Assembly: GCA_903927905.1 (NCBI GenBank)
Contig: CAIYOY010000215.1
Coordinates: forward strand, 1-64,000
Length of the DNA stretch: 64,000 nucleotides
Origin: an uncultured Verrucomicrobiales bacterium
Lineage (GTDB): Bacteria > Verrucomicrobiota > Verrucomicrobiia > Limisphaerales > Palsa-1400
Direction: 5' to 3'
Positions within the stretch are counted from its first letter, which is position 1. Each line of letters starts with the position of its first letter. The position numbers were made by a program, and so were the translations under genes. This document shows positions 54,137-64,000 of this stretch, piece by piece. Below the pieces are notes generated by a model. That model was not told where the DNA came from. It searched no databases and worked only from the letters and a program-made list of their open reading frames with translations.

Positions 54137-57100
54137 TCACTGACCTGGGGCCAGGACCACCCGGAAACCGAGGAAGGTGCCCGTGCTCGACGGGAAGTTG
54201 CCGTAGCGATTGGCCGACCGGCAGTTCGCGCCGTCGTCACTCCAATCGCCGCCGCGGATCACGCGGTCCGAGCTTGAGGCAGGACCTGACGGATTCGTCA
54301 CACTCCCGCCGGGATAGGTTCCAAACCAGTCCTGGCACCACTCAAACACATTCCCGTGCATGTCATAAAGCCCCCACGGATTAGGCAGTTTTGTTCCCAC
54401 CGGCTGCGTCGTACCGCCGCTGTTGCTGGAATACCAGGCATACGACCCAAGCAGGGTGGAAGAGGGATCATCCCCAAAACTAAACCGCGTGGTCGTCCCA
54501 GCACGGCAGGCATATTCCCACTCCGCCTCCGTCGGCAAACGATACACCCAACCCGCAGGCAGCCTCCCGGCGGTCTGCTCCTGGGCGTTCAACTGCGCGC
54601 AATAATTGGTCGCGTTAACCCAACTCACCGTTTCCACCGGACGATTGGCGTCGCCAGTGTAATGGCTCGGATTGCTCCCCATCACCGCGAGATAGTCCCC
54701 CTGCCTCACCAGATACTTGCTCATGAAGAATCCGGTCGTCAAGGTCACCACCGTCTGCGGACCCTCATCAGAATTACGATCTTGTTCGTTGTCTGGGCTG
54801 CCCATGGTGAAAGTGCCGGGCTGAATCCAGACCGCCGGCAAGGAAGGAACAGGGACGCCCCAAGGATGCAGCGAAAACGACCCCACATTCGTCGTCCCGA
54901 TCAAATACCCCGCCCCATTCGTCTTCACCTGATCCACGATCCCCGCCAGCGTCTTGTTCGGGCCGCCCGTCGTCTGATAAGCGATGTTCAACGTCCCGTC
55001 CGCCGGATTGATGGCTGCCACCGACAATTTATTCGTCGCGCTCCCCGCCACCACCACCAAATTCGTCGCCCGCAATTGCACATTCCACAACAAATCCCCG
55101 CCCGCATTGTTCGTCGAAAAACCTTCGCTGTCATGCACCGTCAACACCAAATTCGTCTCCGCCAACACCCGCGCCGGGGACACCGGTTTGGTGTAAGTGT
55201 CTCCGCTCAGCGCCACCGTATTGGTGAACCCTTCCGGATACGTCCCGACATTCGTCAACCCACCCGGCTTGATCCAAGTCGCGCTCCCCGTCATCGCTCC
55301 GTTGGTGAAATTCAACATCCCGGCCAGCAAACCCTGGCTGTTATAAAGCTTCACATACAACGGCACATTTCCATCCTTCGAAATCGGAACCACTTGCGAG
55401 ATGCCGCTCCCGTCCGCCACCTTGCCTATAAGATTAAACATCCCCGACGAACTGTTTGAAATCGCTCCATAACCATCCCCCTGCGGCCCGCTCACCGCAG
55501 GCGCAATCACCGAGGTATATCGCCCTGCCGTCGCGCTGCCGGCCGCCTGATCGAGCAACAACGTCGCGCTCCAAGGATCAGCCAGATCAGTATTTGTCAC
55601 CGTCCCCGTGATCTGCTTCGTCCCGTTCACCCAATCCAAGTGCAGCGTCGCCACCAGATTGCTCCGGACGGGAATGGTGGCCGTGCGTTTGATCAAGAGC
55701 GTGCTGTCTCCGTTGTTGTCAAATTTCCCGGTGAGATAAGTATTCAATATGGTTGGATACGTCTTCCCCTGCACCGTCACCGTGCAAGAATAAGTCCCGT
55801 TGCTCGCCACCACCAGGTTCCCCACAAATCCCGCGCTCCTCAAATCCATCGGCGAAGTGTTAAACAACCCGTTGTATTTCCCAAACGCATGATTCGCTGT
55901 GATCGGGTTGGTGACGAAATTGGCCGTCAGCACCAAATTGCTTTGCATGACAAAAATGCAATTGGTTACGTTGGTGACCACCACCGTTGGCCCGCCGTTG
56001 GCCGAGGCGAGCCAGTTGCTGAAGACGTAATTTGCCGAGGCAGTAGCGCGGTTGGTATAGACTTTGGTCAGGACAAGGTTGGTGCCGTTGGCCATGGAAG
56101 TCTTGCCGTGACCGTTGGTGATGACGGTCAAAGGCTGGACCACTTTCAGGAAATAATTATTGGTGTGCAGGGCGGAAACATTGCCGCGATAATCCAGACT
56201 TTGCGCTGCAAACGTGTTCGATCCCGGATTCAGCGTCACCGTGGCCGACCAATTGGCGTACTGATTGGTCGTACCGGCCGGTTGGAGCGGGCCGTCATTG
56301 AGCGAATACAGCACCAGCGCCACGCCCGTGTTGGGGGTGCCATTGGTATCGCGAGCCGCTCCCTTGATGGTGGTGATGAAATTGGTGACCGCGGCGTTGT
56401 TCGTCGGAGAGGTTATGGATAATGTCGGTTTGTTGGTGTCCAGGGCCGAACCGCTCGGAGCAATGGTCAAGGTGGCTGGCGCGCTCGTCACACTGCCGTA
56501 ATTATTTGTCACCATGATGGTGTACGTGGCCTCATCCGCCTTGCTGAGGTGGTTCAGCGTTAAACTCGCGGTCGCCCCTCCGGAAACATTTCCGCCGTCC
56601 GAAATGGGCGCATTATTCTTGCGCCATTGAAACATCAGTGTCGGATTGCCGGTGACGGTCGCGCTAAAAATCACGGTAGTTCCAAAAAAGTTAGTCTGGC
56701 TCTGCGGCTGTGACGTGATCTGCGGGGGAAAGCGCAAGTCGAGGACAAAATCCGGCGAATCATTTGCGGCCGGACCGAAGACATAGAGCACTGCCGGTTC
56801 GGTGATCACGCTTCCAACTGAGTTGGTTGCGGTGAGCGTGTAACTTGCCATATCGGACAAACCAACATTGGTCAGGACGAGGCTGGCCGACGTGGCCCCG
56901 GAAATATTTCCGCCGTCGGTCAACGCCGTCCCATTCTTCTTCCATTGGAAGTTCAGTGGCGAGGAGTTCCCCACCGCCAGGGAGAAGGTAACTGTCTCCC
57001 CCTCATGCACCGTTTGGTTCTGCGGGTGGATCGCCACATCAAGCATAAAATCAGGCGAATCAGAATAGCCTGAATCAGCCAGCGCTACCGCCGGGCTAAA

Positions 57101-57187
57101 AAACGGAGCAATCGTTAAACCAATCACCAATAAACTGTATAACACCCGACAAACCGATGAAATCGGCCCTTTTTTTATAGGTTTCAT
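54137..57187 (-). CDS. Ig-like domain protein with C-terminal SUMF1/FGE-sulfatase-like domain
   Basis: Ig-like repeats (SQPQSQTNFFGTTVIFSATVTGNPTLMFQW) and FTMGSPDNEQDR...RLPTEAEWEYACRAG...GNVFEWCQDWFG...RVIRGGDW. Start set at MKPIKKG. Confidence 0.85.
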   Translation of the reverse strand: MKPIKKGPISSVCRVLYSLLVIGLTIAPFFSPAVALADSGYSDSPDFMLDVAIHPQNQTVHEGETVTFSLAVGNSSPLNFQWKKNGTALTDGGNISGATSASLVLTNVGLSDMASYTLTATNSVGSVITEPAVLYVFGPAANDSPDFVLDLRFPPQITSQPQSQTNFFGTTVIFSATVTGNPTLMFQWRKNNAPISDGGNVSGGATASLTLNHLSKADEATYTIMVTNNYGSVTSAPATLTIAPSGSALDTNKPTLSITSPTNNAAVTNFITTIKGAARDTNGTPNTGVALVLYSLNDGPLQPAGTTNQYANWSATVTLNPGSNTFAAQSLDYRGNVSALHTNNYFLKVVQPLTVITNGHGKTSMANGTNLVLTKVYTNRATASANYVFSNWLASANGGPTVVVTNVTNCIFVMQSNLVLTANFVTNPITANHAFGKYNGLFNTSPMDLRSAGFVGNLVVASNGTYSCTVTVQGKTYPTILNTYLTGKFDNNGDSTLLIKRTATIPVRSNLVATLHLDWVNGTKQITGTVTNTDLADPWSATLLLDQAAGSATAGRYTSVIAPAVSGPQGDGYGAISNSSSGMFNLIGKVADGSGISQVVPISKDGNVPLYVKLYNSQGLLAGMLNFTNGAMTGSATWIKPGGLTNVGTYPEGFTNTVALSGDTYTKPVSPARVLAETNLVLTVHDSEGFSTNNAGGDLLWNVQLRATNLVVVAGSATNKLSVAAINPADGTLNIAYQTTGGPNKTLAGIVDQVKTNGAGYLIGTTNVGSFSLHPWGVPVPSLPAVWIQPGTFTMGSPDNEQDRNSDEGPQTVVTLTTGFFMSKYLVRQGDYLAVMGSNPSHYTGDANRPVETVSWVNATNYCAQLNAQEQTAGRLPAGWVYRLPTEAEWEYACRAGTTTRFSFGDDPSSTLLGSYAWYSSNSGGTTQPVGTKLPNPWGLYDMHGNVFEWCQDWFGTYPGGSVTNPSGPASSSDRVIRGGDWSDDGANCRSANRYGNFPSSTGTFLGFRVVLAPGQ

Positions 57188-57212
57188 AATAAAACTTAAG
57201 CGTTTCGGTTCG

Positions 57213-58319
57213 TCATGGCTGTCCCGGGGCCAGGACAACCCGGAAACCAATACTGGGGATTTGGGTCGCCTGTCCACTGTGGTCCCGACCCGCTGACCGG
57301 CTGAACGTGTCGAAGTCGGTCCAACTGCCGCCGCGGATCACTCGGTCCGAACCTGAGCCCGGCCCCCCGGGATTTGTGACACTCCCGCCCGGATAAAATG
57401 TTCCATACCAGTCCAGGCACCACTCAAACACGTTCCCGGGCAGGTCATAAAGTCCCCACGGATTGGGCAGTTTGGTCCCCACCGGATGTGTCGTGCCGCC
57501 GCCATTGCCGATATACCAGGCATACGACCCAAGCTGGGTGTAAGTTGCATCATCTCCAAAACTGAATCGTGTCGTGGTACCGGCACGGCAGGCATATTCC
57601 CACTCCGCCTCCGTTGGCAAACGATAGACCCAGCCTGCTGGCAGCCTCCCGGCGGATAGTTCCTGGGCGGTCAACTGCGCGCAATAATTGGTCGCATCAT
57701 TCCAACTCACCCGTTCCACCGGACGGTTAGTGTCGCTGGTGAAATTGCTCGGATTGACGCCGGTGACTCGCAGATACTCTCCCTGTGTAACGGGAAACTT
57801 ACCCATAAAAAACATATTGGTTAAGGTCACGATAGTCTGCGGTCCTTCGTCGCCCGAACGATCCTGCTCATTGGCCGGGCTGCCCATGGTAAATGTGCCG
57901 GGTCGAATCGTAATCAACGGGGTGGCGTTCGTCGGGCTGTCCTCCGCTATGACTCTCACCCGGACGGTCGGGAACAGCAGCGGGGCCATGTCCAATTTTG
58001 CGTTCCAAACGATGTGCAGATGGGTGCCTGGCACTACCGGCCATCCGATATCTCCGCTCACATGGACCGGGGTGACATTAAAGGTCGCACCTTGATTGGT
58101 CGAAACCACGACGCTAATGGAGCTAAGCGGAAAGTTCGCATCGGCCAAATCATAGTAGATATCCACAAACCCCGTCCCGCTCTGTTGCGAGGCCGTGACG
58201 TTCGAGACGACCGGCACGGCGAGAGCGGAGTTCAGCGCCGCGCCACAGAAGGCCAACGCGAGCGCCAGGGTCAGTGGAAACTTTTTCAAAGCCGGGAGTT
58301 TTTTGATATTCATTTTCAT
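57213..58319 (-). CDS. SUMF1/FGE-sulfatase-domain secreted protein
   Basis: FTMGSPANEQDRSGDEGPQTIVTLT...RLPTEAEWEYACRAGTTTRFSFGDD...GNVFEWCLDWYG...DRVIRGGSW. Confidence 0.88.
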   Translation of the reverse strand: MKMNIKKLPALKKFPLTLALALAFCGAALNSALAVPVVSNVTASQQSGTGFVDIYYDLADANFPLSSISVVVSTNQGATFNVTPVHVSGDIGWPVVPGTHLHIVWNAKLDMAPLLFPTVRVRVIAEDSPTNATPLITIRPGTFTMGSPANEQDRSGDEGPQTIVTLTNMFFMGKFPVTQGEYLRVTGVNPSNFTSDTNRPVERVSWNDATNYCAQLTAQELSAGRLPAGWVYRLPTEAEWEYACRAGTTTRFSFGDDATYTQLGSYAWYIGNGGGTTHPVGTKLPNPWGLYDLPGNVFEWCLDWYGTFYPGGSVTNPGGPGSGSDRVIRGGSWTDFDTFSRSAGRDHSGQATQIPSIGFRVVLAPGQP

Positions 58320-58589
58320 GGCTGGTCTAACTGTGGATTGCTTACGTGTTATTCTACATGACTTGCTGAAGTCAGCAGCATTCGGAAATCCCAGATGGAT
58401 GACAAGCTAATTTTTGCGTCTTTTGCGCATTTTTCGGCCCGATCAATTCTCGACCCTCTCCCTCTTCACCCAATCCTTGACCTGCGTCAAAGCCCCCCGC
58501 CCCGCCGCAACGTCATTCTAGGGAGAAACACATTTTAACCGTGGGAGAAAAGTTGAACGAATTTCGCCGGCGGCCGGCGATCAATCAAT

Positions 58590-61397
58590 ATGACACGACA
58601 CTTCTTCGCGACCCTGGCTCTGCTCGCCCTGGCCATCGGCCCGGCGCGGGCCGCCATCGAACACTTCACCGCCGACGAATGGCGGCGAAAACTCGAAGCC
58701 GACTGGCTGACCGACGCGGAAATCCGCACCTCCACCCAAGTCCAAATGCGCGCGACGCAAAGCGACGCCGCCGGGGGCGTAGATGGAATCAAAAACGGTC
58801 ATGGGGGCTTTCACACCGGTAATCAAGCCAAGCCATGGTGGCAAGTGGATCTCGGCCAAAGACACCCGCTCGACCGGGTGGCCATCTGGAACCGGTGCGA
58901 TGAGGCCGGGCGGGCCAGTCATTTGCAAGTCCTGTTGTCCGACGATGGCAAGGAATGGCGCAACGTTTACACCCACAAAGGCCCAAACTTTTATGGTTTC
59001 ACCGACCACAAGCCGTTGGAAATAAAACTGGCCAACCAGTCCGCCCGGTTTGTCCGCGTGCAGCTTCCGGGCAAAGATTTTTTGCATCTCGACGAGGTCG
59101 AAGTGTTCGGCGCGAACCAACCGGATAAAAATATTGCGCTCCATTGCGCGGCGGATCAAAGCAGCGTTTCTCCATGGTCCCACGCAAACGGCAGCCGGAA
59201 AAAAGTCGAGCCTGACTGGCCGGCGCGAATCAGCGAATCCCTGGCCGGATGCCAATGGCTGCTCGAACAACTGGGCGCAGCCGGGGTGAAAGTCTCGGCG
59301 GAAGCAGGGCAGTTGCAAAAATTGAAACAACGCCTAACAGACCGGCCAACGAAGGAAGTTTATTTTGCCGCGCGGACACTGCAACGCAAACTTGCCCTGG
59401 CCAATCCGCTGCTCGATTTCGACACCGTCCTCTTTGCCAAACGCGCCCCCGGCACCTTCAGCCACATGTCAGATCAATATTACGGCTGGTGGTCCCGCGG
59501 CGATGGCGGACTTTATCTGCTGAAAAATTTCAAGAGCGACCGGCCGGTGCTCGATTGCCTGACCACCGGCATGCCGTCGGGCAGCTTCCTGCGACCGGAG
59601 CTGTCCTTCGACGGGAAAAAAATCCTGTTCGCCTACTGCACATTTTATCCCGGGGTCGCGGGCGAAACCAACAAGACCGACCGGCAACGCCTGCCGGAAG
59701 ACGCTTTTTATCATGTTTTTGAAATGAACGTGGACGGCTCGGGCCGGCGGCAATTGACCCATGGCCGCTATAACGATTTCGATGCCCGTTATCTGCCGAA
59801 CGGCGAGATCGTCTTCCTGTCCACGCGGCGCGGCCAGTTCACCCAAGCCAATAAAAATTGCGCGACAAAAACTTTGGAGCACGACGCGCTGCCGGACGCT
59901 TTCGTGCGCTGCGGAGGAGGCGACGAGCGTCCGGTGGCGGTCTATACGCTCCATGTGATGGCCCGCAACGGCGGCAATCTGCGCGTCATTTCGCCCTTTG
60001 AAAGTTTCGAGTGGAACCCGTCAGTGGCGAACGACGGACGCATCTTTTATTCGCGCTGGGATTACATTGACCGCGACAACATGCCGTACATGAAACTGTG
60101 GTCCACCAATCCCGACGGCACCCGGCCGCAATTGGTCTATGGCAACTTCACCCACAATCCCTATGCCGTGTTCGAAGCCCGGCCCATCCCCAATTCGCGC
60201 AAAATCATTTTCACCGCCTCGGCCCATCATTCCATCGCGGGCGGCAGCCTGGTGCTGCTGGACCCGACCAAGGGCAGTGAAGAATCCGCCCCGCTCAAAC
60301 GCCTGACCCCGGAAGTGTGCTTCCCCGAAACAGAAGGATGGCCTGAAACCTGGTATGCCGGGCCTTATCCGCTGTCGGAGGAATTTTATTTGACTGCATG
60401 GAGCAACACCCGGCTCATCGGCCAGAGCGCTTCCAATCCCCGTGCCGGCTTGGGCCTGTATGTCTATGACGCTTCCGGCAATCGCGATCTCCTCTATCGC
60501 GATCAGGAGATTTCCAGCATGGACCCGATTCCGGTTCGGACCAAATCCATCCCCCCCACCCTCTCCAGCAGCGTTGAATGGGACGGGAAGCAGGAAGGCA
60601 AGTTTTTGGTGCTGAATGTCTATGACGGATTGACCGGGGTGCAACCGGGCGATGTGAAAAGCCTGCGCATCGTCGCCGTGCCAACGAAAACTCAGCCGAC
60701 CATGAACCAACCCAATCTGGGCATCACCCGCGACGATCCGGGCAAATGCATCCTCGGCACGGTGCCGGTGGAGGCGGACGGCTCGGCCTATTTTCGCGTG
60801 CCTTCGGGCGTGAACCTCTTCTTCCAGACGCTCGACGCCCAGGGCCAAGCCGTGCAAACCATGCGAACAGTCACTTACGTTCAACCCAACCAAACCGTTT
60901 CGTGCGGCGGCTGCCACGAACTGCGCTCCGCCGCGCCGCAAAATGTTGCGACCCTGGCCTGGCATCGTGAACCCTCGAAAATCACCCCCGGCCCCGAAGG
61001 TTCCTGGCCGCTGCGCTTTGATCACCTGGTGCAACCGGTTTTAGACCGGCAGTGCGTGAACTGCCATGACCACTCCAGCAAATTCGACCTCACGGCAGCC
61101 GCGTCGTACGAAAAACTTATTTCCTACGGCAAAAACAGCCTGCAACAACAGATCCACGAGCACTACCGCGAAGGCAAATCCGAGTCAGGCCAAAGCCCGT
61201 CCAAAGACAGCGCCCTGCTCGCCTATTTGCGGGCCGACAAACAACATCAGGCCGTGAAACTCACTCCGGACGATCGCAACCGCCTGAATACCTGGATGGA
61301 TGTTTATGCCCAGCGCCTTGGCTCCTTCAGCGACGCGCAAGAGCACGAGCTGCAAGACCTCAAAAAATCCTTCGCCTCACTTTTAGAACACAAATGA
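58590..61397 (+). CDS. F5/8 type C domain plus HzsA-like/PD40 CxxCH protein
   Basis: WWQVDLGQRHPLDRVAIWNRCD (discoidin), SCGGCHELRS, CVNCHDHSSKFD. Confidence 0.82.
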   Translation: MTRHFFATLALLALAIGPARAAIEHFTADEWRRKLEADWLTDAEIRTSTQVQMRATQSDAAGGVDGIKNGHGGFHTGNQAKPWWQVDLGQRHPLDRVAIWNRCDEAGRASHLQVLLSDDGKEWRNVYTHKGPNFYGFTDHKPLEIKLANQSARFVRVQLPGKDFLHLDEVEVFGANQPDKNIALHCAADQSSVSPWSHANGSRKKVEPDWPARISESLAGCQWLLEQLGAAGVKVSAEAGQLQKLKQRLTDRPTKEVYFAARTLQRKLALANPLLDFDTVLFAKRAPGTFSHMSDQYYGWWSRGDGGLYLLKNFKSDRPVLDCLTTGMPSGSFLRPELSFDGKKILFAYCTFYPGVAGETNKTDRQRLPEDAFYHVFEMNVDGSGRRQLTHGRYNDFDARYLPNGEIVFLSTRRGQFTQANKNCATKTLEHDALPDAFVRCGGGDERPVAVYTLHVMARNGGNLRVISPFESFEWNPSVANDGRIFYSRWDYIDRDNMPYMKLWSTNPDGTRPQLVYGNFTHNPYAVFEARPIPNSRKIIFTASAHHSIAGGSLVLLDPTKGSEESAPLKRLTPEVCFPETEGWPETWYAGPYPLSEEFYLTAWSNTRLIGQSASNPRAGLGLYVYDASGNRDLLYRDQEISSMDPIPVRTKSIPPTLSSSVEWDGKQEGKFLVLNVYDGLTGVQPGDVKSLRIVAVPTKTQPTMNQPNLGITRDDPGKCILGTVPVEADGSAYFRVPSGVNLFFQTLDAQGQAVQTMRTVTYVQPNQTVSCGGCHELRSAAPQNVATLAWHREPSKITPGPEGSWPLRFDHLVQPVLDRQCVNCHDHSSKFDLTAAASYEKLISYGKNSLQQQIHEHYREGKSESGQSPSKDSALLAYLRADKQHQAVKLTPDDRNRLNTWMDVYAQRLGSFSDAQEHELQDLKKSFASLLEHK

Positions 61398-64000
61398 AAA
61401 CATTGTTGAAGTGCGGGTATGCGTTACTCGGGACGCTTTCAACCATGGCGGCAGCGAATTTACCTCCCGTGCCGACGGCGGCGAAGCCAACGGAGCAGGA
61501 AATATCGGCCCGAACCTGGCAGCGGCAGGTGGAAGAAGATTGGCTGAAACAAGCCGGTGTGATTTCCCATTCGAATTATCCCACGGCAACCTGGATTGAC
61601 CACGGCCTGCGGCTGGCGGCGGATCTGGGTGAAAATGAATCCAGCATTCACGCGTTGCATGAAATCGCGGCCCGCCTGAAAGCATTGCCCGCCAATGCGC
61701 CGGACAAAACGAAGCGGCAGCTTTATTTTCAAACGCGCTGGATGGTGCGGCGACTGGCGCTGGGCAATCCCCTGCTCCATTTTGACCGACTGCTGTTCGT
61801 GAAACGATTCACCCAGGAGGCTTACCCGGATGTCTGCCTCAATCACATGCCGTGGGTCTCGCGGCCCGGCGGTGATCTCTGCGTTCTGTCCGCCGCCAAT
61901 GGTAAAAAATTATTTTCCGCCCTATCCGTGTCCAGTGGACAAAACATTGCCGTCCAAAACATCATAAACAAGGCGCTGGGGCCGGGTCACGTTCACGGCA
62001 TGGATCTGCGGTGGGATGGAAACAGGATTGTGTTCGGCTTTGCCCGAGCGTCCAGCGATCAGCCGCCGCCAGGCTGGCTCGACCGATCGCAGAGTTTCCG
62101 GCTCCGACGCACGGAAGAGCCGACGCACATTTATGAAATCGGCGTGGATGGCGGCAACCTTCGCCAACTCACGTCCGGCGAATGGAGCGATCTGGACCCG
62201 ACCTACGCCCCCAGCGGCGACATCGTTTTTGTTTCCGAACGCTGCGGCACCTCCCTGCAATGCAACGAATACGACAAGGACGAAACCAGTTGCAACCTTT
62301 ACGTGATGAACGCCGACGGCAACGGCATCCGGCGCCTGAGCGTGAGCAAGGACGGAGATTATCTGCCGCACACATTGGACGACGGCGCCATTGGTTACAC
62401 GCGCTGGGAATATCACGAGCGCGGCTGGGCCTTCATTCAATCACTGTGGACGGTCCATCCCGACGGCACCGGCGCGGACGCCATCTTCAAACAGCATTTC
62501 ACCAACCCATGGTCGCTGGAAGACGTCCGCTCGATACCCGGCAGCAAAAAACTGGTGTGCATCGCCGCCGGCCATCACACCCTGGCCACCGGCCCCTTGG
62601 TGGTGGTGAATCCCGCAATGGGCATCAATGAAAGCAAGGGCATTTCCATCATCACACCCAAAGTCAAACCGCCCGAAGGCGGCATGGATGGTGTGAACGT
62701 GACCGAAGGCGGCGTGCAGGATGCCGGCGGTTTTTACTCCACGCCCTGGGCGCTGTCGGAAAAATATTTTCTCGCCAGTTACACCTATGCCAATAAACAA
62801 ACCGACGCCACTGGCTACGGCCTCTATCTGCTCGATGTCTATGGCAACAAAGAATTGCTTTATCGCGATCCGGCAATTTCCTGTTTCATGCCCATGCCAT
62901 TGCGCGCCCGTTCGCGCCCAACGGTTTTGCCCAATAATGCCAATCTTTGCAGCGACTCGGCGGTGTGCCTGCTGAGCGACGCAAGTTTTGGCTGCGACGG
63001 CATTGCGCCGGAACGCGCGCGTTACCTGCGCATCGCCGAACCGGTCGCCTGGCCGTACGACAACCAATACGGCGGCCAGCGTTACGGCGAACCCCATCGT
63101 TACAGCGGCCCGGATGGCGCGAAGAAAAATCTGCTGACTTGGACGCCAGTGCGAATCCTGGGTGATGTGCCGATCGAACGCGACGGCAGCGCGCATTTCA
63201 AAGTGCCGGCCGACACCGCCGTCTATTTCCAATTGCTCGACGAAAACCGGATGGAAATCCGGCGCATGAGAAGCTTCGTGAGTTTTCAACCCGGCGAAGT
63301 TCGCGCCTGCGCCGGTTGCCACGAATCGCGCGGCATCTCGCCCCCATCCGAGCGGGTTTCCATCGCCGCCAATCGCGCTCCATCCGACCCCATGCCGCCT
63401 CCGTGGGGTGATCGTCCGGTCAGTTTTCTGCGCGACATCCAGCCGGTGCTGGACCGCAATTGCGTCAGTTGTCACAGCGGTTTGAAACCGGCGGGCGGCC
63501 TGGATTTCTACGGCGGACTCACCTCGCACGATGCCGACATCCCGGGCTACGGTTACAATCGCGCGTTTGAAACCATCCGCGACCATGAGCTGGTTTCGAT
63601 TTCCAAAGCGATGCTGGCGGATGCCAGCATTACTCCACCGCTGGCTTATGGCTCGCTCCAAAGCAAATTGATCTCGTGCCTGGGCCGGAAACCGCATGTT
63701 CAGGAAGTGAATTTGTCAGCCGATGACCGCCTGCGCCTGGTCATGTGGATTGATGCCAATGCGCCGTACCATGATGCCTTTGTCAACAAACGGGCTGGAG
63801 CCGCAGCCTACGACCTGCCGGCCGATATGGAATTGAAAAAGCAGATCGCCGCCATCCACCAAACCCGCTGCAACAAATGTCATCAGCCGTCAGAAATAAC
63901 GCGCCTGGACTGGATTGATTTCCGGCAGCCGCAACGCAGCCTGTTCCTGACCGCGCCCCTGGCCAAAGAATGGGGCGGAACCAGCCGCTGCCCCTGCGCG
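61394..64000 (+). CDS. HzsA-like/PD40 CxxCH protein, truncated by window edge
   Basis: Frame open from ATG 61394 (ATGA overlap with previous stop) to the window end; in-frame CAGCH (63308), CVSCH (63461), CNKCH (63869). Confidence 0.8.
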   Translation, partial: MKTLLKCGYALLGTLSTMAAANLPPVPTAAKPTEQEISARTWQRQVEEDWLKQAGVISHSNYPTATWIDHGLRLAADLGENESSIHALHEIAARLKALPANAPDKTKRQLYFQTRWMVRRLALGNPLLHFDRLLFVKRFTQEAYPDVCLNHMPWVSRPGGDLCVLSAANGKKLFSALSVSSGQNIAVQNIINKALGPGHVHGMDLRWDGNRIVFGFARASSDQPPPGWLDRSQSFRLRRTEEPTHIYEIGVDGGNLRQLTSGEWSDLDPTYAPSGDIVFVSERCGTSLQCNEYDKDETSCNLYVMNADGNGIRRLSVSKDGDYLPHTLDDGAIGYTRWEYHERGWAFIQSLWTVHPDGTGADAIFKQHFTNPWSLEDVRSIPGSKKLVCIAAGHHTLATGPLVVVNPAMGINESKGISIITPKVKPPEGGMDGVNVTEGGVQDAGGFYSTPWALSEKYFLASYTYANKQTDATGYGLYLLDVYGNKELLYRDPAISCFMPMPLRARSRPTVLPNNANLCSDSAVCLLSDASFGCDGIAPERARYLRIAEPVAWPYDNQYGGQRYGEPHRYSGPDGAKKNLLTWTPVRILGDVPIERDGSAHFKVPADTAVYFQLLDENRMEIRRMRSFVSFQPGEVRACAGCHESRGISPPSERVSIAANRAPSDPMPPPWGDRPVSFLRDIQPVLDRNCVSCHSGLKPAGGLDFYGGLTSHDADIPGYGYNRAFETIRDHELVSISKAMLADASITPPLAYGSLQSKLISCLGRKPHVQEVNLSADDRLRLVMWIDANAPYHDAFVNKRAGAAAYDLPADMELKKQIAAIHQTRCNKCHQPSEITRLDWIDFRQPQRSLFLTAPLAKEWGGTSRCPCA

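Noticed and set aside
54356-55459. 367-aa plus-strand ORF
   Set aside because: Antisense to the Ig/SUMF1 gene; Arg/His/Pro-rich shadow ORF.
62441-63697. 418-aa minus-strand ORF
   Set aside because: Antisense to the CxxCH/PD40 gene that runs off the window; shadow ORF.
1-64000. CRISPR array or rRNA operon
   Set aside because: No regularly spaced identical repeats and no 16S/23S/5S signature sequences seen.

Overview
GC-rich bacterial chromosome segment. The gene content (PVC-type CxxCH proteins, DUF1080, Ig/SUMF1-type secreted proteins) suggests Verrucomicrobia or a relative; this is inference. Two parts are visible. (1) Positions 1 to about 22,020 look like the right-hand part of an integrated element. 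It has a structured non-coding region (1-785), a phage head module (portal, scaffold-like, major capsid, LamG protein, head-completion-like protein) with no tail genes, and a stand-alone RelA/SpoT-domain gene. A compact leftward operon follows (SNF2 helicase, Fic, Mod-like, HigB/HigA-ImmA, DEAH-Res with PD-(D/E)xK, HNH, zinc ribbon), then a proteasome-like Ntn hydrolase with a small partner, a tyrosine recombinase, and a 60-bp 3' half of tRNA-Ser(GCU) as a probable att site. (2) From about 22,020 to 64,000 is host-like sequence: PFOR translationally coupled to nuoN/nuoM, a nuoABCDIHJKLM cluster without nuoEFG, a tandem-domain adenylate kinase overlapping a two-domain polyphosphate:AMP phosphotransferase, PdxH, and several large secreted or CxxCH proteins. 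The most notable observations are: duplicated hairpins with compensatory base changes upstream of the portal gene; a Mod-like protein that appears to have lost its whole catalytic core in frame; a proteasome-like Ntn hydrolase inside the island; and the PFOR/complex I and PAP/Adk arrangements. All family assignments come from reading motifs by eye. No database search was run.
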